From the NCBI RefSeq assembly GCF_012933465.1, contig NZ_JABBND010000005.1:124001-188000 (forward strand): a stretch of DNA of 64,000 nt, read 5' to 3'. Source of the DNA: Actinomycetospora sp. TBRC 11914 (lineage in GTDB: Bacteria > Actinomycetota > Actinomycetes > Mycobacteriales > Pseudonocardiaceae). Made by a program: the position numbers and the translations under genes. This document shows positions 34,153 to 42,096 of the stretch, one piece after another. The notes beneath the pieces were generated by a model that saw only the letters and a list, made by a program, of their open reading frames with translations, was not told the origin of the DNA and ran no database searches. How positions within the stretch are numbered: the first letter of the stretch is position 1; the number at the start of each line of letters is the position of its first letter.

Positions 34153-34428
34153 GTGGTGAAGGTGCTGGTGGGGGCGCTCGTGGTGGCCGGAGCGGCCGGG
34201 ATCGCGTGGATCGCGGCCCCCTGGGTGTCGATGGCCCGTCACGGCACCCTCGACGACCAGGCGCTCGACGAGATGCGCCGACCCGTGATCCCCCGGCCGC
34301 GCCGACCGCGGGAGGACACGGTCGTCAGGCCGGCACCGGCACCACGAGGCCGGGCCGCTCCGGCTCGGCACCGGGCACCGCGGACCCCGGTGCCCCGGAA
34401 TCGTCGGGTCGGATCACCGCGCCCGTGA
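34153..34428 (+). CDS. Possible small membrane protein
   Basis: Tentative 91-aa gene. From GTG 34153 (or 34156), preceded by CGGGGGG, the product begins with one hydrophobic segment (VLVGALVVAGAAGIAWIAA), then a short charged stretch and an Arg/Pro-rich tail. The composition suits a single-span membrane peptide, but there is no family match I recognise and the tail could be read-through of GC-rich DNA. It lies 178 nt before the ParA gene. Confidence 0.35.
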   Translation: MVKVLVGALVVAGAAGIAWIAAPWVSMARHGTLDDQALDEMRRPVIPRPRRPREDTVVRPAPAPRGRAAPARHRAPRTPVPRNRRVGSPRP

Positions 34429-34606
34429 GCGGGAGCGCGTGGCGGTGAGCGGCTCGCGGGCTCGCCGGGGGTGACGCCGCCGAATGCTCCGCACCCGGAT
34501 GCCGGTGTCCGGGCCGGTCCGTCCTGGGCCGTCCGCGCCGCCGGCTCCGGCGCCCGGCCCAACTCCGCCGGGCGGCCGTGCGTCGACTTGTGCCCGGCGG
34601 GGTCGG

Positions 34607-35566
34607 GTGGTCACCCTCCGCGCCGTGGACGGAGGTGGCGCGGGTCGGGCCCACGCGCTGGGCCGGGTCATCGCGATGGTCAACGACAAGGGCGGGGTCG
34701 GGAAGACCTCGTTGGTCGCGAACCTGGCCGGCCAGCTCGCGGCGGCCGACTACCGCTGCCTGGTGGTCGACCTCAACCGCCAGGCCAACCTCGCCGACGA
34801 CCTCGGCTACCGCGACGACGAGGACGACGACCAGGGCGCGGGCCTCGTGCTCTCGATCCTCACCGAGAGCCCGCTGACCCCCGTCGAGGACGTGCGCCCG
34901 GGCCTCGACGTCGTACCCGGCGGCGCCCGCCTCGCCGACCTCGTCCCGCTGATGGTGTCGCGGCTGCAGGAGCGCGGCCGCGCGGCGTTCGACGTCCTCG
35001 CCGAGGTCCTGGCGCCGACCGCGGAGCCCTACGACGTCGTGTTCGTCGACTGCCCGCCCGAGTCGACGATCCTCACCGACCTCGCGCTGACGGCCGCCCG
35101 CTGGATCGTCATGCCGACCAAGTCCGACGTCGGCGGGCTCGTCGGGATGCGGCTGGTCGCCGAGCGCTTCGCCGTCGCGCGCGAGCGCAACCCCGACCTC
35201 GCGCTCCTCGGCGCCGTCCTCTTCGCGACGGGGACCCGCTCGCGGCGCGTGCACGCCGAGCTCCGCGGGGCGGTGGCGGCGGCGTTCGGCGGGCACTCGC
35301 CGCTGTTCGCCACGGTCATCCGGCACGCCGAGCGCAGCGCCCAGGACGCGCGGCGGCTGGGCCGGCTCGCCCACGAGCTCGAGCTCGAGGTGGCCGCGCA
35401 GCCCGCGTGGTGGGCCTCGCTGCGGGCCGGCAGCACCGCCACCCCCCGCCTGTCGACGGCCGCGGCCGGGGTCGCGGCCGACTACCGCGACCTCGGCGTC
35501 GAGCTGCTGACGCTGCTGCGCGCCGCCGAGGAGTCCACCACCGGTCGCGACGTGGAGGCCATGTGA
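34607..35566 (+). CDS. ParA/MinD-like positioning ATPase
   Basis: A 319-aa ATPase. The deviant Walker A KGGVGKT is at residues 28-34 with signature Lys28, followed by VVDLNRQANL and VFVDCPPES (Walker B), then PTKSDVGG. These are hallmarks of ParA-type ATPases that pattern on the nucleoid to partition plasmids or position protein cargo. The start is uncertain: GTG 34607 has a GGCGGGG site, while ATG 34484 would add a 41-residue Pro-rich leader. The stop overlaps the next gene by 4 nt. The two downstream genes are not parB, so a chromosome or plasmid partition role is unlikely; cargo positioning is inferred. Confidence 0.85.
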   Translation: MVTLRAVDGGGAGRAHALGRVIAMVNDKGGVGKTSLVANLAGQLAAADYRCLVVDLNRQANLADDLGYRDDEDDDQGAGLVLSILTESPLTPVEDVRPGLDVVPGGARLADLVPLMVSRLQERGRAAFDVLAEVLAPTAEPYDVVFVDCPPESTILTDLALTAARWIVMPTKSDVGGLVGMRLVAERFAVARERNPDLALLGAVLFATGTRSRRVHAELRGAVAAAFGGHSPLFATVIRHAERSAQDARRLGRLAHELELEVAAQPAWWASLRAGSTATPRLSTAAAGVAADYRDLGVELLTLLRAAEESTTGRDVEAM

Positions 35567-36171
35567 CGATCCAGGACCTCAGCCACGCCTTCGGGCAGCC
35601 GGCGACGGCGAGCCTGCGGGGCCTGCTCCCCCACCGCGACGGCGGGGACCGCACCGACCGCACGGTGCCCGCACCACGCGAGCCGGAGGACGACCCCCGC
35701 GACGACGACGGTGCCGGGGCGGCCGCCGAGCCTGCCCGCGAGGAGGCTCCCGAGCCGACCCTCGAGGGTGACGACGAGCCCGAGGAGGAGCGCCCGAGGA
35801 CCCGCGCCCGCCGGTCCCCGGACGCGGCGCCGGCCCGACGCCGCAGCATCGCCCGCGTCGCCGGTCGCGACCAGGTCGACCTCCTGGTCCTGCTCGCCCT
35901 GCGGCAGGGCCCGACGGACGGGCGAGGCGTGATCACGCGGGTCCGGGAGAGCAGCGACGGGCACCTGGACGCCCCCGAACGCACGGTGCACGTCACGCTG
36001 CACCGCCTCACCCGCAACCGGTTGCTCGGCCGCCGGCCCGACCCGCGGTCGGGCCGGCAGTTCTACGCTCTGACCGAGGCGGGCGAGCGGTCGATCCGCG
36101 CCCGACTGCGGGAGTGGCAGGCACTCACCCGCGGCGTGGAGGCCGTCGCCCGGCGAGGAGGCGCGGTGTGA
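35563..36171 (+). CDS. Acidic linker plus winged-helix (PadR-like) protein
   Basis: A 202-aa protein. Residues 1-95 are disordered and strongly acidic (runs of Glu, Asp and Pro). Residues about 100-190 form a winged helix: [19 protein letters not shown], then [16 protein letters not shown] and [16 protein letters not shown], which fits the PadR fold. It could be a regulator of the trio or, given the ParA gene coupled upstream, a DNA-binding or adaptor partner stimulating that ATPase. Start GTG 35563 shares GTGA with the parA stop, and its own stop shares GTGA with the gvp gene. Confidence 0.72.
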   Translation: MTIQDLSHAFGQPATASLRGLLPHRDGGDRTDRTVPAPREPEDDPRDDDGAGAAAEPAREEAPEPTLEGDDEPEEERPRTRARRSPDAAPARRRSIARVAGRDQVDLLVLLALRQGPTDGRGVITRVRESSDGHLDAPERTVHVTLHRLTRNRLLGRRPDPRSGRQFYALTEAGERSIRARLREWQALTRGVEAVARRGGAV

Positions 36172-36560
36172 CGGTCGCACGGGGCCCGCAGTCGGGCGGC
36201 GTCCGCAGGTCCCCGCAGGGCGGGCTCGCGGAGGTCCTCGACCTCGTCCTGGACAAGGGCCTGGTCATCGACGCGTTCGTGAAGGTCTCGGTGGTCGGCA
36301 TCGAGATCCTCACCATCGACGCCCGCATCGTGGTGGCGAGCGTCGACACCTACCTGCGGTTCGCCGAGGCCACCAACCGGTTGGACCTGCACGCGAAGGG
36401 CGGCAAGCCCCTCGACGAGTTCGTCGGCAGCATGACCGAGAACACGATGCACGGCGCAGCCAAGGGGATCACCAAGGGCGCGCTCGACGCGGTGCACGAG
36501 ACGTGGCGCGAGGTCCGCGGGAAGGACGAGCCGCGGCGTCGTCGTCGGAGGCGCTCCTGA
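36168..36560 (+). CDS. Gas vesicle structural protein, GvpA/GvpJ family
   Basis: A 130-aa protein. Residues about 19-78 carry the conserved GvpA core: [36 protein letters not shown] and [15 protein letters not shown]-terminal extension of about 50 residues ends in a run of Arg, as in some GvpJ/S-type minor shell proteins. GvpA makes the ribs of gas vesicles, but no other gvp gene (F/L, G, K, N) is in this window, so it may be a remnant, a dispersed member or a repurposed shell protein. GTG 36168 has a GAGGAGG site and a 4-nt overlap with the winged-helix gene. Confidence 0.88.
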   Translation: MTVARGPQSGGVRRSPQGGLAEVLDLVLDKGLVIDAFVKVSVVGIEILTIDARIVVASVDTYLRFAEATNRLDLHAKGGKPLDEFVGSMTENTMHGAAKGITKGALDAVHETWREVRGKDEPRRRRRRRS

Positions 36561-36588
36561 CGGCGGGTGGGGTGGTGGGCGCCCTAGG

Positions 36589-36692
36589 CGGTTGATCATG
36601 CCGAGTGCACCGCAGGCCGGGCTCGGGCGCGAGGGGCACAAGGGGCAGGCCAGACCGGCCCCGCGCCTGCCTTATGTGCCCCTGATCAACCG
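36589..36692. terminator. Imperfect long inverted repeat between convergent genes
   Basis: The right arm, 36665-36692, pairs with a split left arm: CGGTTGATCA at 36589-36598 and AGGGGCACA...GGGCAGGC at 36632-36650, interrupted by about 33 nt. It lies between the convergent gvp gene and the DUF1636 gene, so a bidirectional terminator is the simplest reading. The interruption could be a small insertion into an older perfect hairpin. Confidence 0.6.
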
Positions 36693-36705
36693 GCCCGGGG
36701 CGGCT

Positions 36706-37038
36706 CTAGACGACCCGCTTCGGCGTCACCGCCGTGAGCCGGTCGCGCAGCGCGGGCGGGACCTCCCACCCGTCGTCGGGCATGCCGGTCGGGCTGGCGT
36801 CGTAGGCGGCCGCGGCGGCGAGGAGCGGGCCCGCGTCGTCGTCGGTGAGGGAGGAGAAGCGCACCCGCGGCTTGCCGGGCCCGTCGACGGCGGCGTTGCC
36901 CGCGTTCGGGCAGCCCCCGAGGCACGGCACGTGCCGCACCCGGACGCCGTCCGCACAGAGCGCACGATCGAGGGCGACGCCGAAGGAACCGCTGTCGGGG
37001 TGGTCGCGGGGGCAGGTGCGGCAGACGAGCAGCGGCAC
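36706..37038 (-). CDS. DUF1636 family protein, possible metal-binding
   Basis: A 110-aa protein with the DUF1636 signature: LLVCRTCPRD at the N-terminus, VPCLGGCPNAG in the middle and FSSLTDDDAGPLLAAAAAYDAS toward the end. Four Cys in two CxxC-like pairs suggest an iron-sulfur or metal site, as in thioredoxin-like ferredoxins. The family has no settled function. GTG 37038 has a GGAAGGAC site. It follows the permease gene on the same strand, separated by a hairpin. Confidence 0.8.
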   Translation of the reverse strand: MPLLVCRTCPRDHPDSGSFGVALDRALCADGVRVRHVPCLGGCPNAGNAAVDGPGKPRVRFSSLTDDDAGPLLAAAAAYDASPTGMPDDGWEVPPALRDRLTAVTPKRVV

Positions 37039-37069
37039 GGACGTCCTTCCGGTGCTGGGGACGCGCGAC

Positions 37070-37099
37070 GGGCGCCGTCCCCGGCGAGGGACGGCGCCC
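37070..37099 (-). terminator. Perfect 12-bp stem hairpin downstream of the permease
   Basis: GGGCGCCGTCCC (37070-37081) and GGGACGGCGCCC (37088-37099) form a perfect stem with a 6-nt loop, 16 nt past the permease stop. There is no U-run, but GC-rich actinobacterial terminators often lack one. The stem sequence is shared with the hairpin at 38819-38865. Confidence 0.7.
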
Positions 37100-37115
37100 G
37101 CGACAACGCCAGGGG

Positions 37116-38741
37116 TCAGGCGCGCGGGGTCTCGGCGGCGACGGCGTCGAGGAACGCCGTCGAGGTGGCGCACGCCGCGCAGATGGCCGCGTGGTCGTGG
37201 GCCGGATCACGGTCCATCTCGACGGCGACGTAGGACCGGTGGCAGACGTGGCAGCGGACCCGGTCGGTCCAGACGTCGTCGACCTCGTCGCGGGGGTCGT
37301 GCGGGCGGGTCGCGATCCCGGTGGGCCGGCCGTGGCGCAGCGCCTTCCCGACGGCGGCGATCACCACGGCGAGCACGAACGTTCCGACCAGGGCCCACGT
37401 GCTCGCGATCGCGCTGCCCGTGGCGATCAGCGTGATGCCGACCCCGGACGCGATCACCCACGCGAGGACGCCGGCGACGTCCACCCGCGGCACCCGGCCC
37501 GGCCGGAACTCGAACGCGACGTCCTGCGCGCGGCCCCGGCGGCGCGCGTCGGCGACGGTCACCAGCGCGATCCCGACCCACGCCACGAGCACCGCACCCT
37601 GGTAGGAGAGCCAGGTGTTGATGAACGTGAAGATGTTCAGCGTCATCACCGCGAAGGACAGCGCGCCGACGATGAACACCCAGGTCGTGCGGGAGAGCGT
37701 GAGGTTGAACGTCCGCGAGAACAGGCCCTGGAAGTTGGTCGAGGCGACGTAGAAGTTCGCCGTGTTGATCTTCAGCTGGGTGGCGACGATGAACACCACG
37801 CCCAGGAGCCCCATCATCTGCACGATGCCCACGACCAGGCCCGACTCGCTGACCTCGGCCAGTGGGATGGTGTGCACCAGGTAGATGCCGACGGCGCCGT
37901 TCACCAGGATCGTGAAGAAGTAGAACGTGTAGCCGAAGGTGTGCAGGCCGTTGACCCGGTGGTCCTGCGGCCGGCCCATGCGGGCGAAGTCGAACGAGTA
38001 GAGGACGTTCGAGAAGACGCCCATGTAGATGGCGAAGACGTAGAGCCAGCCCGGTCCGGCCATCGTCGTCGGCGTGCTGGGCGGGGCGGTGAGCCAGGAA
38101 CCGTCGTACCCGTGGACCACGGTGGCCCAGACGACGGTGAGGACCAGCCCGGCGGCGAACACCGGCAGCAGCCAGGCGTTGACCTTCTCGATCGCCTGCC
38201 GGACACCGCCGATGACGAGCGGGATGCACACGAGCGTGACGACGAGGTACCAGATCCAGACGGGCCCGCCGAACTCCGCCTGGGCAGCCACCGCGAGCAC
38301 CGACCCCTCGAACACGGCGAACCACGTGCCGGTGAGGCCGAGGGCCAGGGTGGCGATCGCGGCGCCGCGGTATCCGAACATCGCGCGGGAGAAGAGGCCC
38401 ACGGTCTGGCCGGAGTCGGCGGCGGTCCGCGACATCACCAGGCACAACGTGCCGTGCACGACGACGGCCGCGGCGAGCCCGACGAGGGCCTGCACGGTGC
38501 CGACGACGAGCGAGGCGCCGGCGGCGACGACCACCCAGAACATCGCCGACATCAGCGCCGACCAGGCGAGGGCCATCTTCGGGGCGCGCAGGCGCCAGGA
38601 GCGCGGGACGACGTGCAGCGAGTAGTCGTCGCGCGCGGCCTCGGCGAGGACCTCGGGGTCGTCGGTGCGGGAGAGCTCGAGGGGCGGGAGGCCGGAGGTG
38701 GGGGGCTGGAGGGAGGCCGGGGTGTCGGCGTCGGACGTCAT
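37116..38741 (-). CDS. NCS1-like purine/cytosine permease with Cys-rich C-terminal tail
   Basis: A 541-aa transporter with about 12 membrane segments; the N-terminal VVPRSWRLRAPKMALAW, FSRAMFGYRGA and the later YSFDFARMG suit the NCS1/purine-cytosine permease superfamily. Uniquely, about 35 cytoplasmic C-terminal residues contain CHVC and CAAC pairs with HDH between, a likely zinc or iron-sulfur knuckle. The clustered amidohydrolase suggests uptake of an N-heterocycle, hydantoin or related compound. ATG 38741 has a CAGGAG site. It is separated from the amidohydrolase gene by a strong hairpin, so it may have its own promoter. Confidence 0.82.
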   Translation of the reverse strand: MTSDADTPASLQPPTSGLPPLELSRTDDPEVLAEAARDDYSLHVVPRSWRLRAPKMALAWSALMSAMFWVVVAAGASLVVGTVQALVGLAAAVVVHGTLCLVMSRTAADSGQTVGLFSRAMFGYRGAAIATLALGLTGTWFAVFEGSVLAVAAQAEFGGPVWIWYLVVTLVCIPLVIGGVRQAIEKVNAWLLPVFAAGLVLTVVWATVVHGYDGSWLTAPPSTPTTMAGPGWLYVFAIYMGVFSNVLYSFDFARMGRPQDHRVNGLHTFGYTFYFFTILVNGAVGIYLVHTIPLAEVSESGLVVGIVQMMGLLGVVFIVATQLKINTANFYVASTNFQGLFSRTFNLTLSRTTWVFIVGALSFAVMTLNIFTFINTWLSYQGAVLVAWVGIALVTVADARRRGRAQDVAFEFRPGRVPRVDVAGVLAWVIASGVGITLIATGSAIASTWALVGTFVLAVVIAAVGKALRHGRPTGIATRPHDPRDEVDDVWTDRVRCHVCHRSYVAVEMDRDPAHDHAAICAACATSTAFLDAVAAETPRA

Positions 38742-38818
38742 CGGGGCTCCTGGAGGCGCGCGGACAGGGCCGACGCGCGGCGGCGCGACGGCTGGGGGGT
38801 GAGGGAGGCGAGAGGCCT

Positions 38819-38865
38819 CGACGTCGGGCGCCGTCCCCCGGGAGCGGGGACGGCACCCGACGTCG
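38819..38865 (-). terminator. 20-bp stem hairpin downstream of the amidohydrolase gene
   Basis: Arms 38819-38838 and 38846-38865 match at 19 of 20 positions around a 7-nt loop. It lies 48 nt past the amidohydrolase stop on the - strand and before the permease gene. A TCGGGCGGTCAGGGAGGG direct repeat (two copies) follows at about 38862-38899. Termination or attenuation is likely. Confidence 0.75.
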
Positions 38866-38912
38866 GGCGGTCAGGGAGGGGTCGGGCGGTCAGGGAGGGC
38901 GGCGGGACGTGC

Positions 38913-40211
38913 CTACGGCCGGGCCTCGACGTACTCGCGGGTGGCCCCGCTCAGCTGGCCGGCCGGGGCGTCGAGGCCGCTGTGCGGCGCGATCGGGCTG
39001 TCCTGCTTGTGGAACTGCCCGTCCTTCATGATCGCGTGCAGCTTGTCGTGGTCCTGCAGGATCGTGATGTCGGCGAGCGGGTCGCCGTCGACGAGGATCA
39101 GGTCGGCGAGGTAGCCGGGCTGGACCTTCCCGAGCTCGTCGGGACGCAGCATGATCTCCCCGCCCCAGGCCGTGGCCGAGATGATGGCCTCCATCGGCGT
39201 GAAGCCGAGGCGCTCGACGAAGTGCTCGAGGTCGCGGGCGTAGGTGCCGTGCGGGGTCCACGCGAACCCGTAGTCGCCGCCGGGCAGCAGCTTGATGCCG
39301 CGACGGTGCATCTCGCGCAGCCCGTCGGTGGCCATCTCCAGTTCCTTCTTGTACCCGACGGCCTCGGCGGCCTCCTGCGGGAACCCGAAGGCCTCGGCCT
39401 CGTAGAGGGTCGCGATGAGCCAGTTGATGCCGGGCGCGACGAACACCCAGTCCTTGTTGGCCTCGAGCATGTCCATGCCCTCGGCGTCGGTGAAGCTGGC
39501 GTGGTAGATGATGTCGACCCCGTTGCGCAGGCACATCTTCACCGACTCCGCGGAGCGGGCGTGCGCGCAGACCCGCTTCCCCCGCCGGTGCGCCTCGGCG
39601 ACGGCGGCCGCGGTCTCCTCGTCGGAGAAGTAGGTGTCTTCCGCGCGCTGGGTGCCGGTGATCTCCTCGCCGGTCATCGACAGCTTGATCTGGTCGACGC
39701 CGAGGTCGATGAGCTCGCGGACCGCGAGCCGCATGCCCTCCGGGCCGTCGGCGAACTTGGTGATCGACTTGATCAGCGCGCCGCCGGTCACCGCGATCTC
39801 CGGGCCGTTGGCGAGGTAGCGGGGGCCGGGGATGCGGCCGGCGTTGATGGCGTCGCGGCAGACGACGTCGAGGCGCTCCTTCGCGGAGGCGGCCCCGAGG
39901 CACATCGTGTAGCCGGAGTCGATGTACTTCTTCGCCGACTCCATCGAGAAGAGCAGGTGCTCCTCGACCGGCATCATGCCCAGCCCGTCGAGGTCGGCCG
40001 AGTTGTTCCAGCTGAAGTGGGTGTGCGCGTCGCACAGGCCCGACATGAGGGTGCGGCCGCGGCCCTCGACGACCTGCGCGCCCTCGGCGCGCGAGCCGTC
40101 GACGGTGCCGACCGCGGCGATGCGGTCGTCCTCGACGAGCACGTCGCCCGGGTACGGGTCGGCGCCGGTGGAGTCGAGGATCGAGACGTTGCGGAACAGG
40201 ACCTTGCTCAT
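38913..40211 (-). CDS. Metal-dependent amidohydrolase (imidazolonepropionase/prolidase-like)
   Basis: A 432-aa TIM-barrel amidohydrolase. Metal ligands are visible: HTH at His63/His65, a candidate carboxylated Lys176 in QIKLSMTG, His217, His237 and Asp313 in GGDYGF. The layout matches subtype enzymes that hydrolyse cyclic amides or N-acyl/peptidyl bonds (imidazolonepropionase, Xaa-Arg dipeptidase groups). With the NCS1-like permease and ring-opening type hydrolases next to it, a heterocycle or amide substrate is likely, but motifs cannot name it. ATG 40211 has a GGAGGACTC-type site upstream. It lies 37 nt after the alpha/beta hydrolase gene. Confidence 0.87.
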   Translation of the reverse strand: MSKVLFRNVSILDSTGADPYPGDVLVEDDRIAAVGTVDGSRAEGAQVVEGRGRTLMSGLCDAHTHFSWNNSADLDGLGMMPVEEHLLFSMESAKKYIDSGYTMCLGAASAKERLDVVCRDAINAGRIPGPRYLANGPEIAVTGGALIKSITKFADGPEGMRLAVRELIDLGVDQIKLSMTGEEITGTQRAEDTYFSDEETAAAVAEAHRRGKRVCAHARSAESVKMCLRNGVDIIYHASFTDAEGMDMLEANKDWVFVAPGINWLIATLYEAEAFGFPQEAAEAVGYKKELEMATDGLREMHRRGIKLLPGGDYGFAWTPHGTYARDLEHFVERLGFTPMEAIISATAWGGEIMLRPDELGKVQPGYLADLILVDGDPLADITILQDHDKLHAIMKDGQFHKQDSPIAPHSGLDAPAGQLSGATREYVEARP

Positions 40212-40248
40212 GGGAGGACTCCTCGTCGTCGAGGCTTGCGGTATCGGG

Positions 40249-41013
40249 CTAGAAGAACTTGAGGAGGTGCTCGGTCACCTCGACCGGGCGCTCCAGGGCG
40301 GTCCAGTGGCCGCAGTCGGCGAGGACGTCGAGCGTCGCCGCGCCGTGCGCCTCGGCGAGGGCCTGGCTGACCTCGGGGCGGCCGACGCCGTCGTCGGCTC
40401 CCGTCAGCAGCAGGAGCGGCAGCTCGGGGTCGACCGGCCCGGGGTCGGGCGCGGCGGCGAGCGCCTCGCAGGACCGGGCGTAGCCCTCGGGGTCCTGGCG
40501 CAGCACGAGCTCCCGGACGGCGGCCGCGGTGGCCGGGTGGTCGCGCCGCGTGGCCTCGGCGGTCGCGTTGCCCATGACGGCGTCCGCGATCGCGGGCATC
40601 TCCCCCGCGCGGGCCTTGGCCGCGCGGTCGTGCTGGCCCTGCTGGCCGGCCTCGGGCAGCGGGGCGGGGACGGCGCCGAGGAGCGCGAGGTGCGAGACCA
40701 GCTCGGGATGTGTGGCCGCGAGCAGCCGGACGGTGATGGTCCCCATCGAGTGGCCGACGACGCGGGCCGGGCCGGCGTCGAGCGACGTCAGGAGATCGGC
40801 GAGGTCGTTCGCGAAGCCCTGGATGGTCAGCCGCCCGCGGACGGTGCTGCGCCCGGAGCCCTCCATGTCCGGCCGCACGACGGTGAAGCGCTCGGCGAGC
40901 GCGGCGACCTGCGGCTGGTAGAAGTTCGACGTGCCGCCGAGGCCGTGGACCAGCAGCACCACCGGGCCCTCTCCGGTGACCTCGACCGCCAGTTCCTTGC
41001 CGTTGACCTTCAC
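40249..41013 (-). CDS. Alpha/beta-fold hydrolase
   Basis: A 254-aa hydrolase. HGLGGT is the oxyanion loop, Ser89 in GHSMG the nucleophile, Asp207 (TGADDG) the acid and His236 (CGHW) the base. The MhpC-like style suggests C-C or ester hydrolysis in ring-cleavage pathways. GTG 41013 with GGAGGACGAG upstream overlaps the FAH gene stop by 4 nt, so they are coupled and likely act in sequence. Confidence 0.9.
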   Translation of the reverse strand: MKVNGKELAVEVTGEGPVVLLVHGLGGTSNFYQPQVAALAERFTVVRPDMEGSGRSTVRGRLTIQGFANDLADLLTSLDAGPARVVGHSMGTITVRLLAATHPELVSHLALLGAVPAPLPEAGQQGQHDRAAKARAGEMPAIADAVMGNATAEATRRDHPATAAAVRELVLRQDPEGYARSCEALAAAPDPGPVDPELPLLLLTGADDGVGRPEVSQALAEAHGAATLDVLADCGHWTALERPVEVTEHLLKFF

Positions 41014-41924
41014 GTGCTCGTCCTCCTGGTGGGGGTGTCGGGGGTCGTTGCGCGGACGGTGTTGCGCAGCGCGCCGAGGCCGGTGATCGCGCACTCGACG
41101 ACGTCGCCGGACTGCAGGAAGCGCGGCGGGTCGAAGCCGATCCCGACGCCGGCCGGGGTGCCGGTGGCGATGACGTCGCCCGGCAGGAGCGTGATGCCGG
41201 CCGAGATGACGCGGATGAGCTCGGGGATGTCGAAGATCAGGTCGGCGACGGGGGCCTTCTGGCGCGGCTCGCCGTTGACGGTCGAGGACACCTCGAGGGC
41301 GGTGACGTCGCCGACCTCGTCGGCGGTCACGGCCCACGGGCCCATCGGCGCGTGGGTGTCGAGGGACTTCCCGAGCAGCCACTGCTTGTGGTCGCGCTGG
41401 ACGTCGCGGGCGGTGACGTCGTCGACGATCGTGTAGCCCCAGACGTGCGCGAACGCGTCCTCGCGGGAGATGCCGCGGCCGCCCCGGCCGATGATCACGG
41501 CGAGCTCGGCCTCGTAGTCGAGCTCGGCGGTGATGCCGGCGTGGGCCTCGACGTCGTCGTAGGGGCCGGTGACGCTCGTGGTCGCCTTCGAGAAGACGAT
41601 CGGCTTGTCCGGGAGGTCCTCCGAGCGCTGCGGGGTGTCGTAGCCCGAGCGCCCGAACTCGGCGACGTGCTCGCGGTAGTTCTTGCCGACCGCGAAGAGG
41701 TCCCGACGCGGCCGCGGGAACGGGGCGCGCAGGGTGGCGCCGACGACGCTGGGCAGGTCGCGCGTGTCGCGGATCGCCGGCGCGAACCGCTCCCAGTCCT
41801 CGACGACCTCGAGCAGCGACCGGTCGCCCACCACGGGCACCAGGTCGAGCACCCGGGTGTCGTCGGCCGGGTCGACCAGACCCACGGCCTCCCGGCCGCC
41901 GACGGCGTACGTCACCAGCTTCAC
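41010..41924 (-). CDS. Fumarylacetoacetate hydrolase (FAH) family protein
   Basis: A 304-aa FAH-family enzyme. FAVGKNYREH near residue 90, the metal-binding ELDYEAELAVIIG (Glu/Glu/Asp), VWGYTIVDDVTARDVQR, LGKSLDTHAPMGPW and GDVIATGTPAGVG are all present. Members hydrolyse or decarboxylate acyl-pyruvates and related 2-hydroxy-dienoates at the end of aromatic ring-cleavage routes. GTG 41924 follows AAGGAG. It is the first gene of the - strand catabolic operon, divergent from a FadR-type regulator gene. Confidence 0.92.
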   Translation of the reverse strand: MKLVTYAVGGREAVGLVDPADDTRVLDLVPVVGDRSLLEVVEDWERFAPAIRDTRDLPSVVGATLRAPFPRPRRDLFAVGKNYREHVAEFGRSGYDTPQRSEDLPDKPIVFSKATTSVTGPYDDVEAHAGITAELDYEAELAVIIGRGGRGISREDAFAHVWGYTIVDDVTARDVQRDHKQWLLGKSLDTHAPMGPWAVTADEVGDVTALEVSSTVNGEPRQKAPVADLIFDIPELIRVISAGITLLPGDVIATGTPAGVGIGFDPPRFLQSGDVVECAITGLGALRNTVRATTPDTPTRRTST

Positions 41925-41975
41925 GCAGACTCCTTCCCGAGGTGCGCCGCACGCTCGGGCGGAGCGCACCTTTGC

Positions 41976-42094
41976 GGACCAATCAGGACCATTGCGAGGG
42001 AGTGGTACCTCACCTCGCGGGCTTCCCCGACCATATGACGCCGCGTATGCGATGCCAATACCGACGGCTCGCCGTCATTGGTCTAATATTGGTC
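41976..42094. promoter_or_regulatory. Candidate GntR/FadR operators in the divergent promoter region
   Basis: Two sites each hold TGGTC half-sites repeated about one helical turn apart: 42076-42094 (ATTGGTC then ATTGGTC) on the + strand, and 41976-41995 carrying the same motif on the - strand. They lie 50-80 nt from the FAH gene start and immediately before the regulator ATG. A hairpin (GGTGCGC/GCGCACC, 41941-41970) is also present. Binding by the regulator encoded here is inferred. Confidence 0.6.
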
Positions 42095-42096
42095 GC

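Noticed and set aside
33771-34448. 225-codon frame in the low-GC intergenic region
   Set aside because: No ribosome binding site, no domain, and the sequence looks like regulatory DNA with repeated elements.
37191-40262. Open frame of about 1000 codons on the + strand
   Set aside because: It is antisense to the permease and amidohydrolase genes, which have clear motifs and ribosome binding sites; its product is Arg/Gly/Asp-rich shadow sequence.
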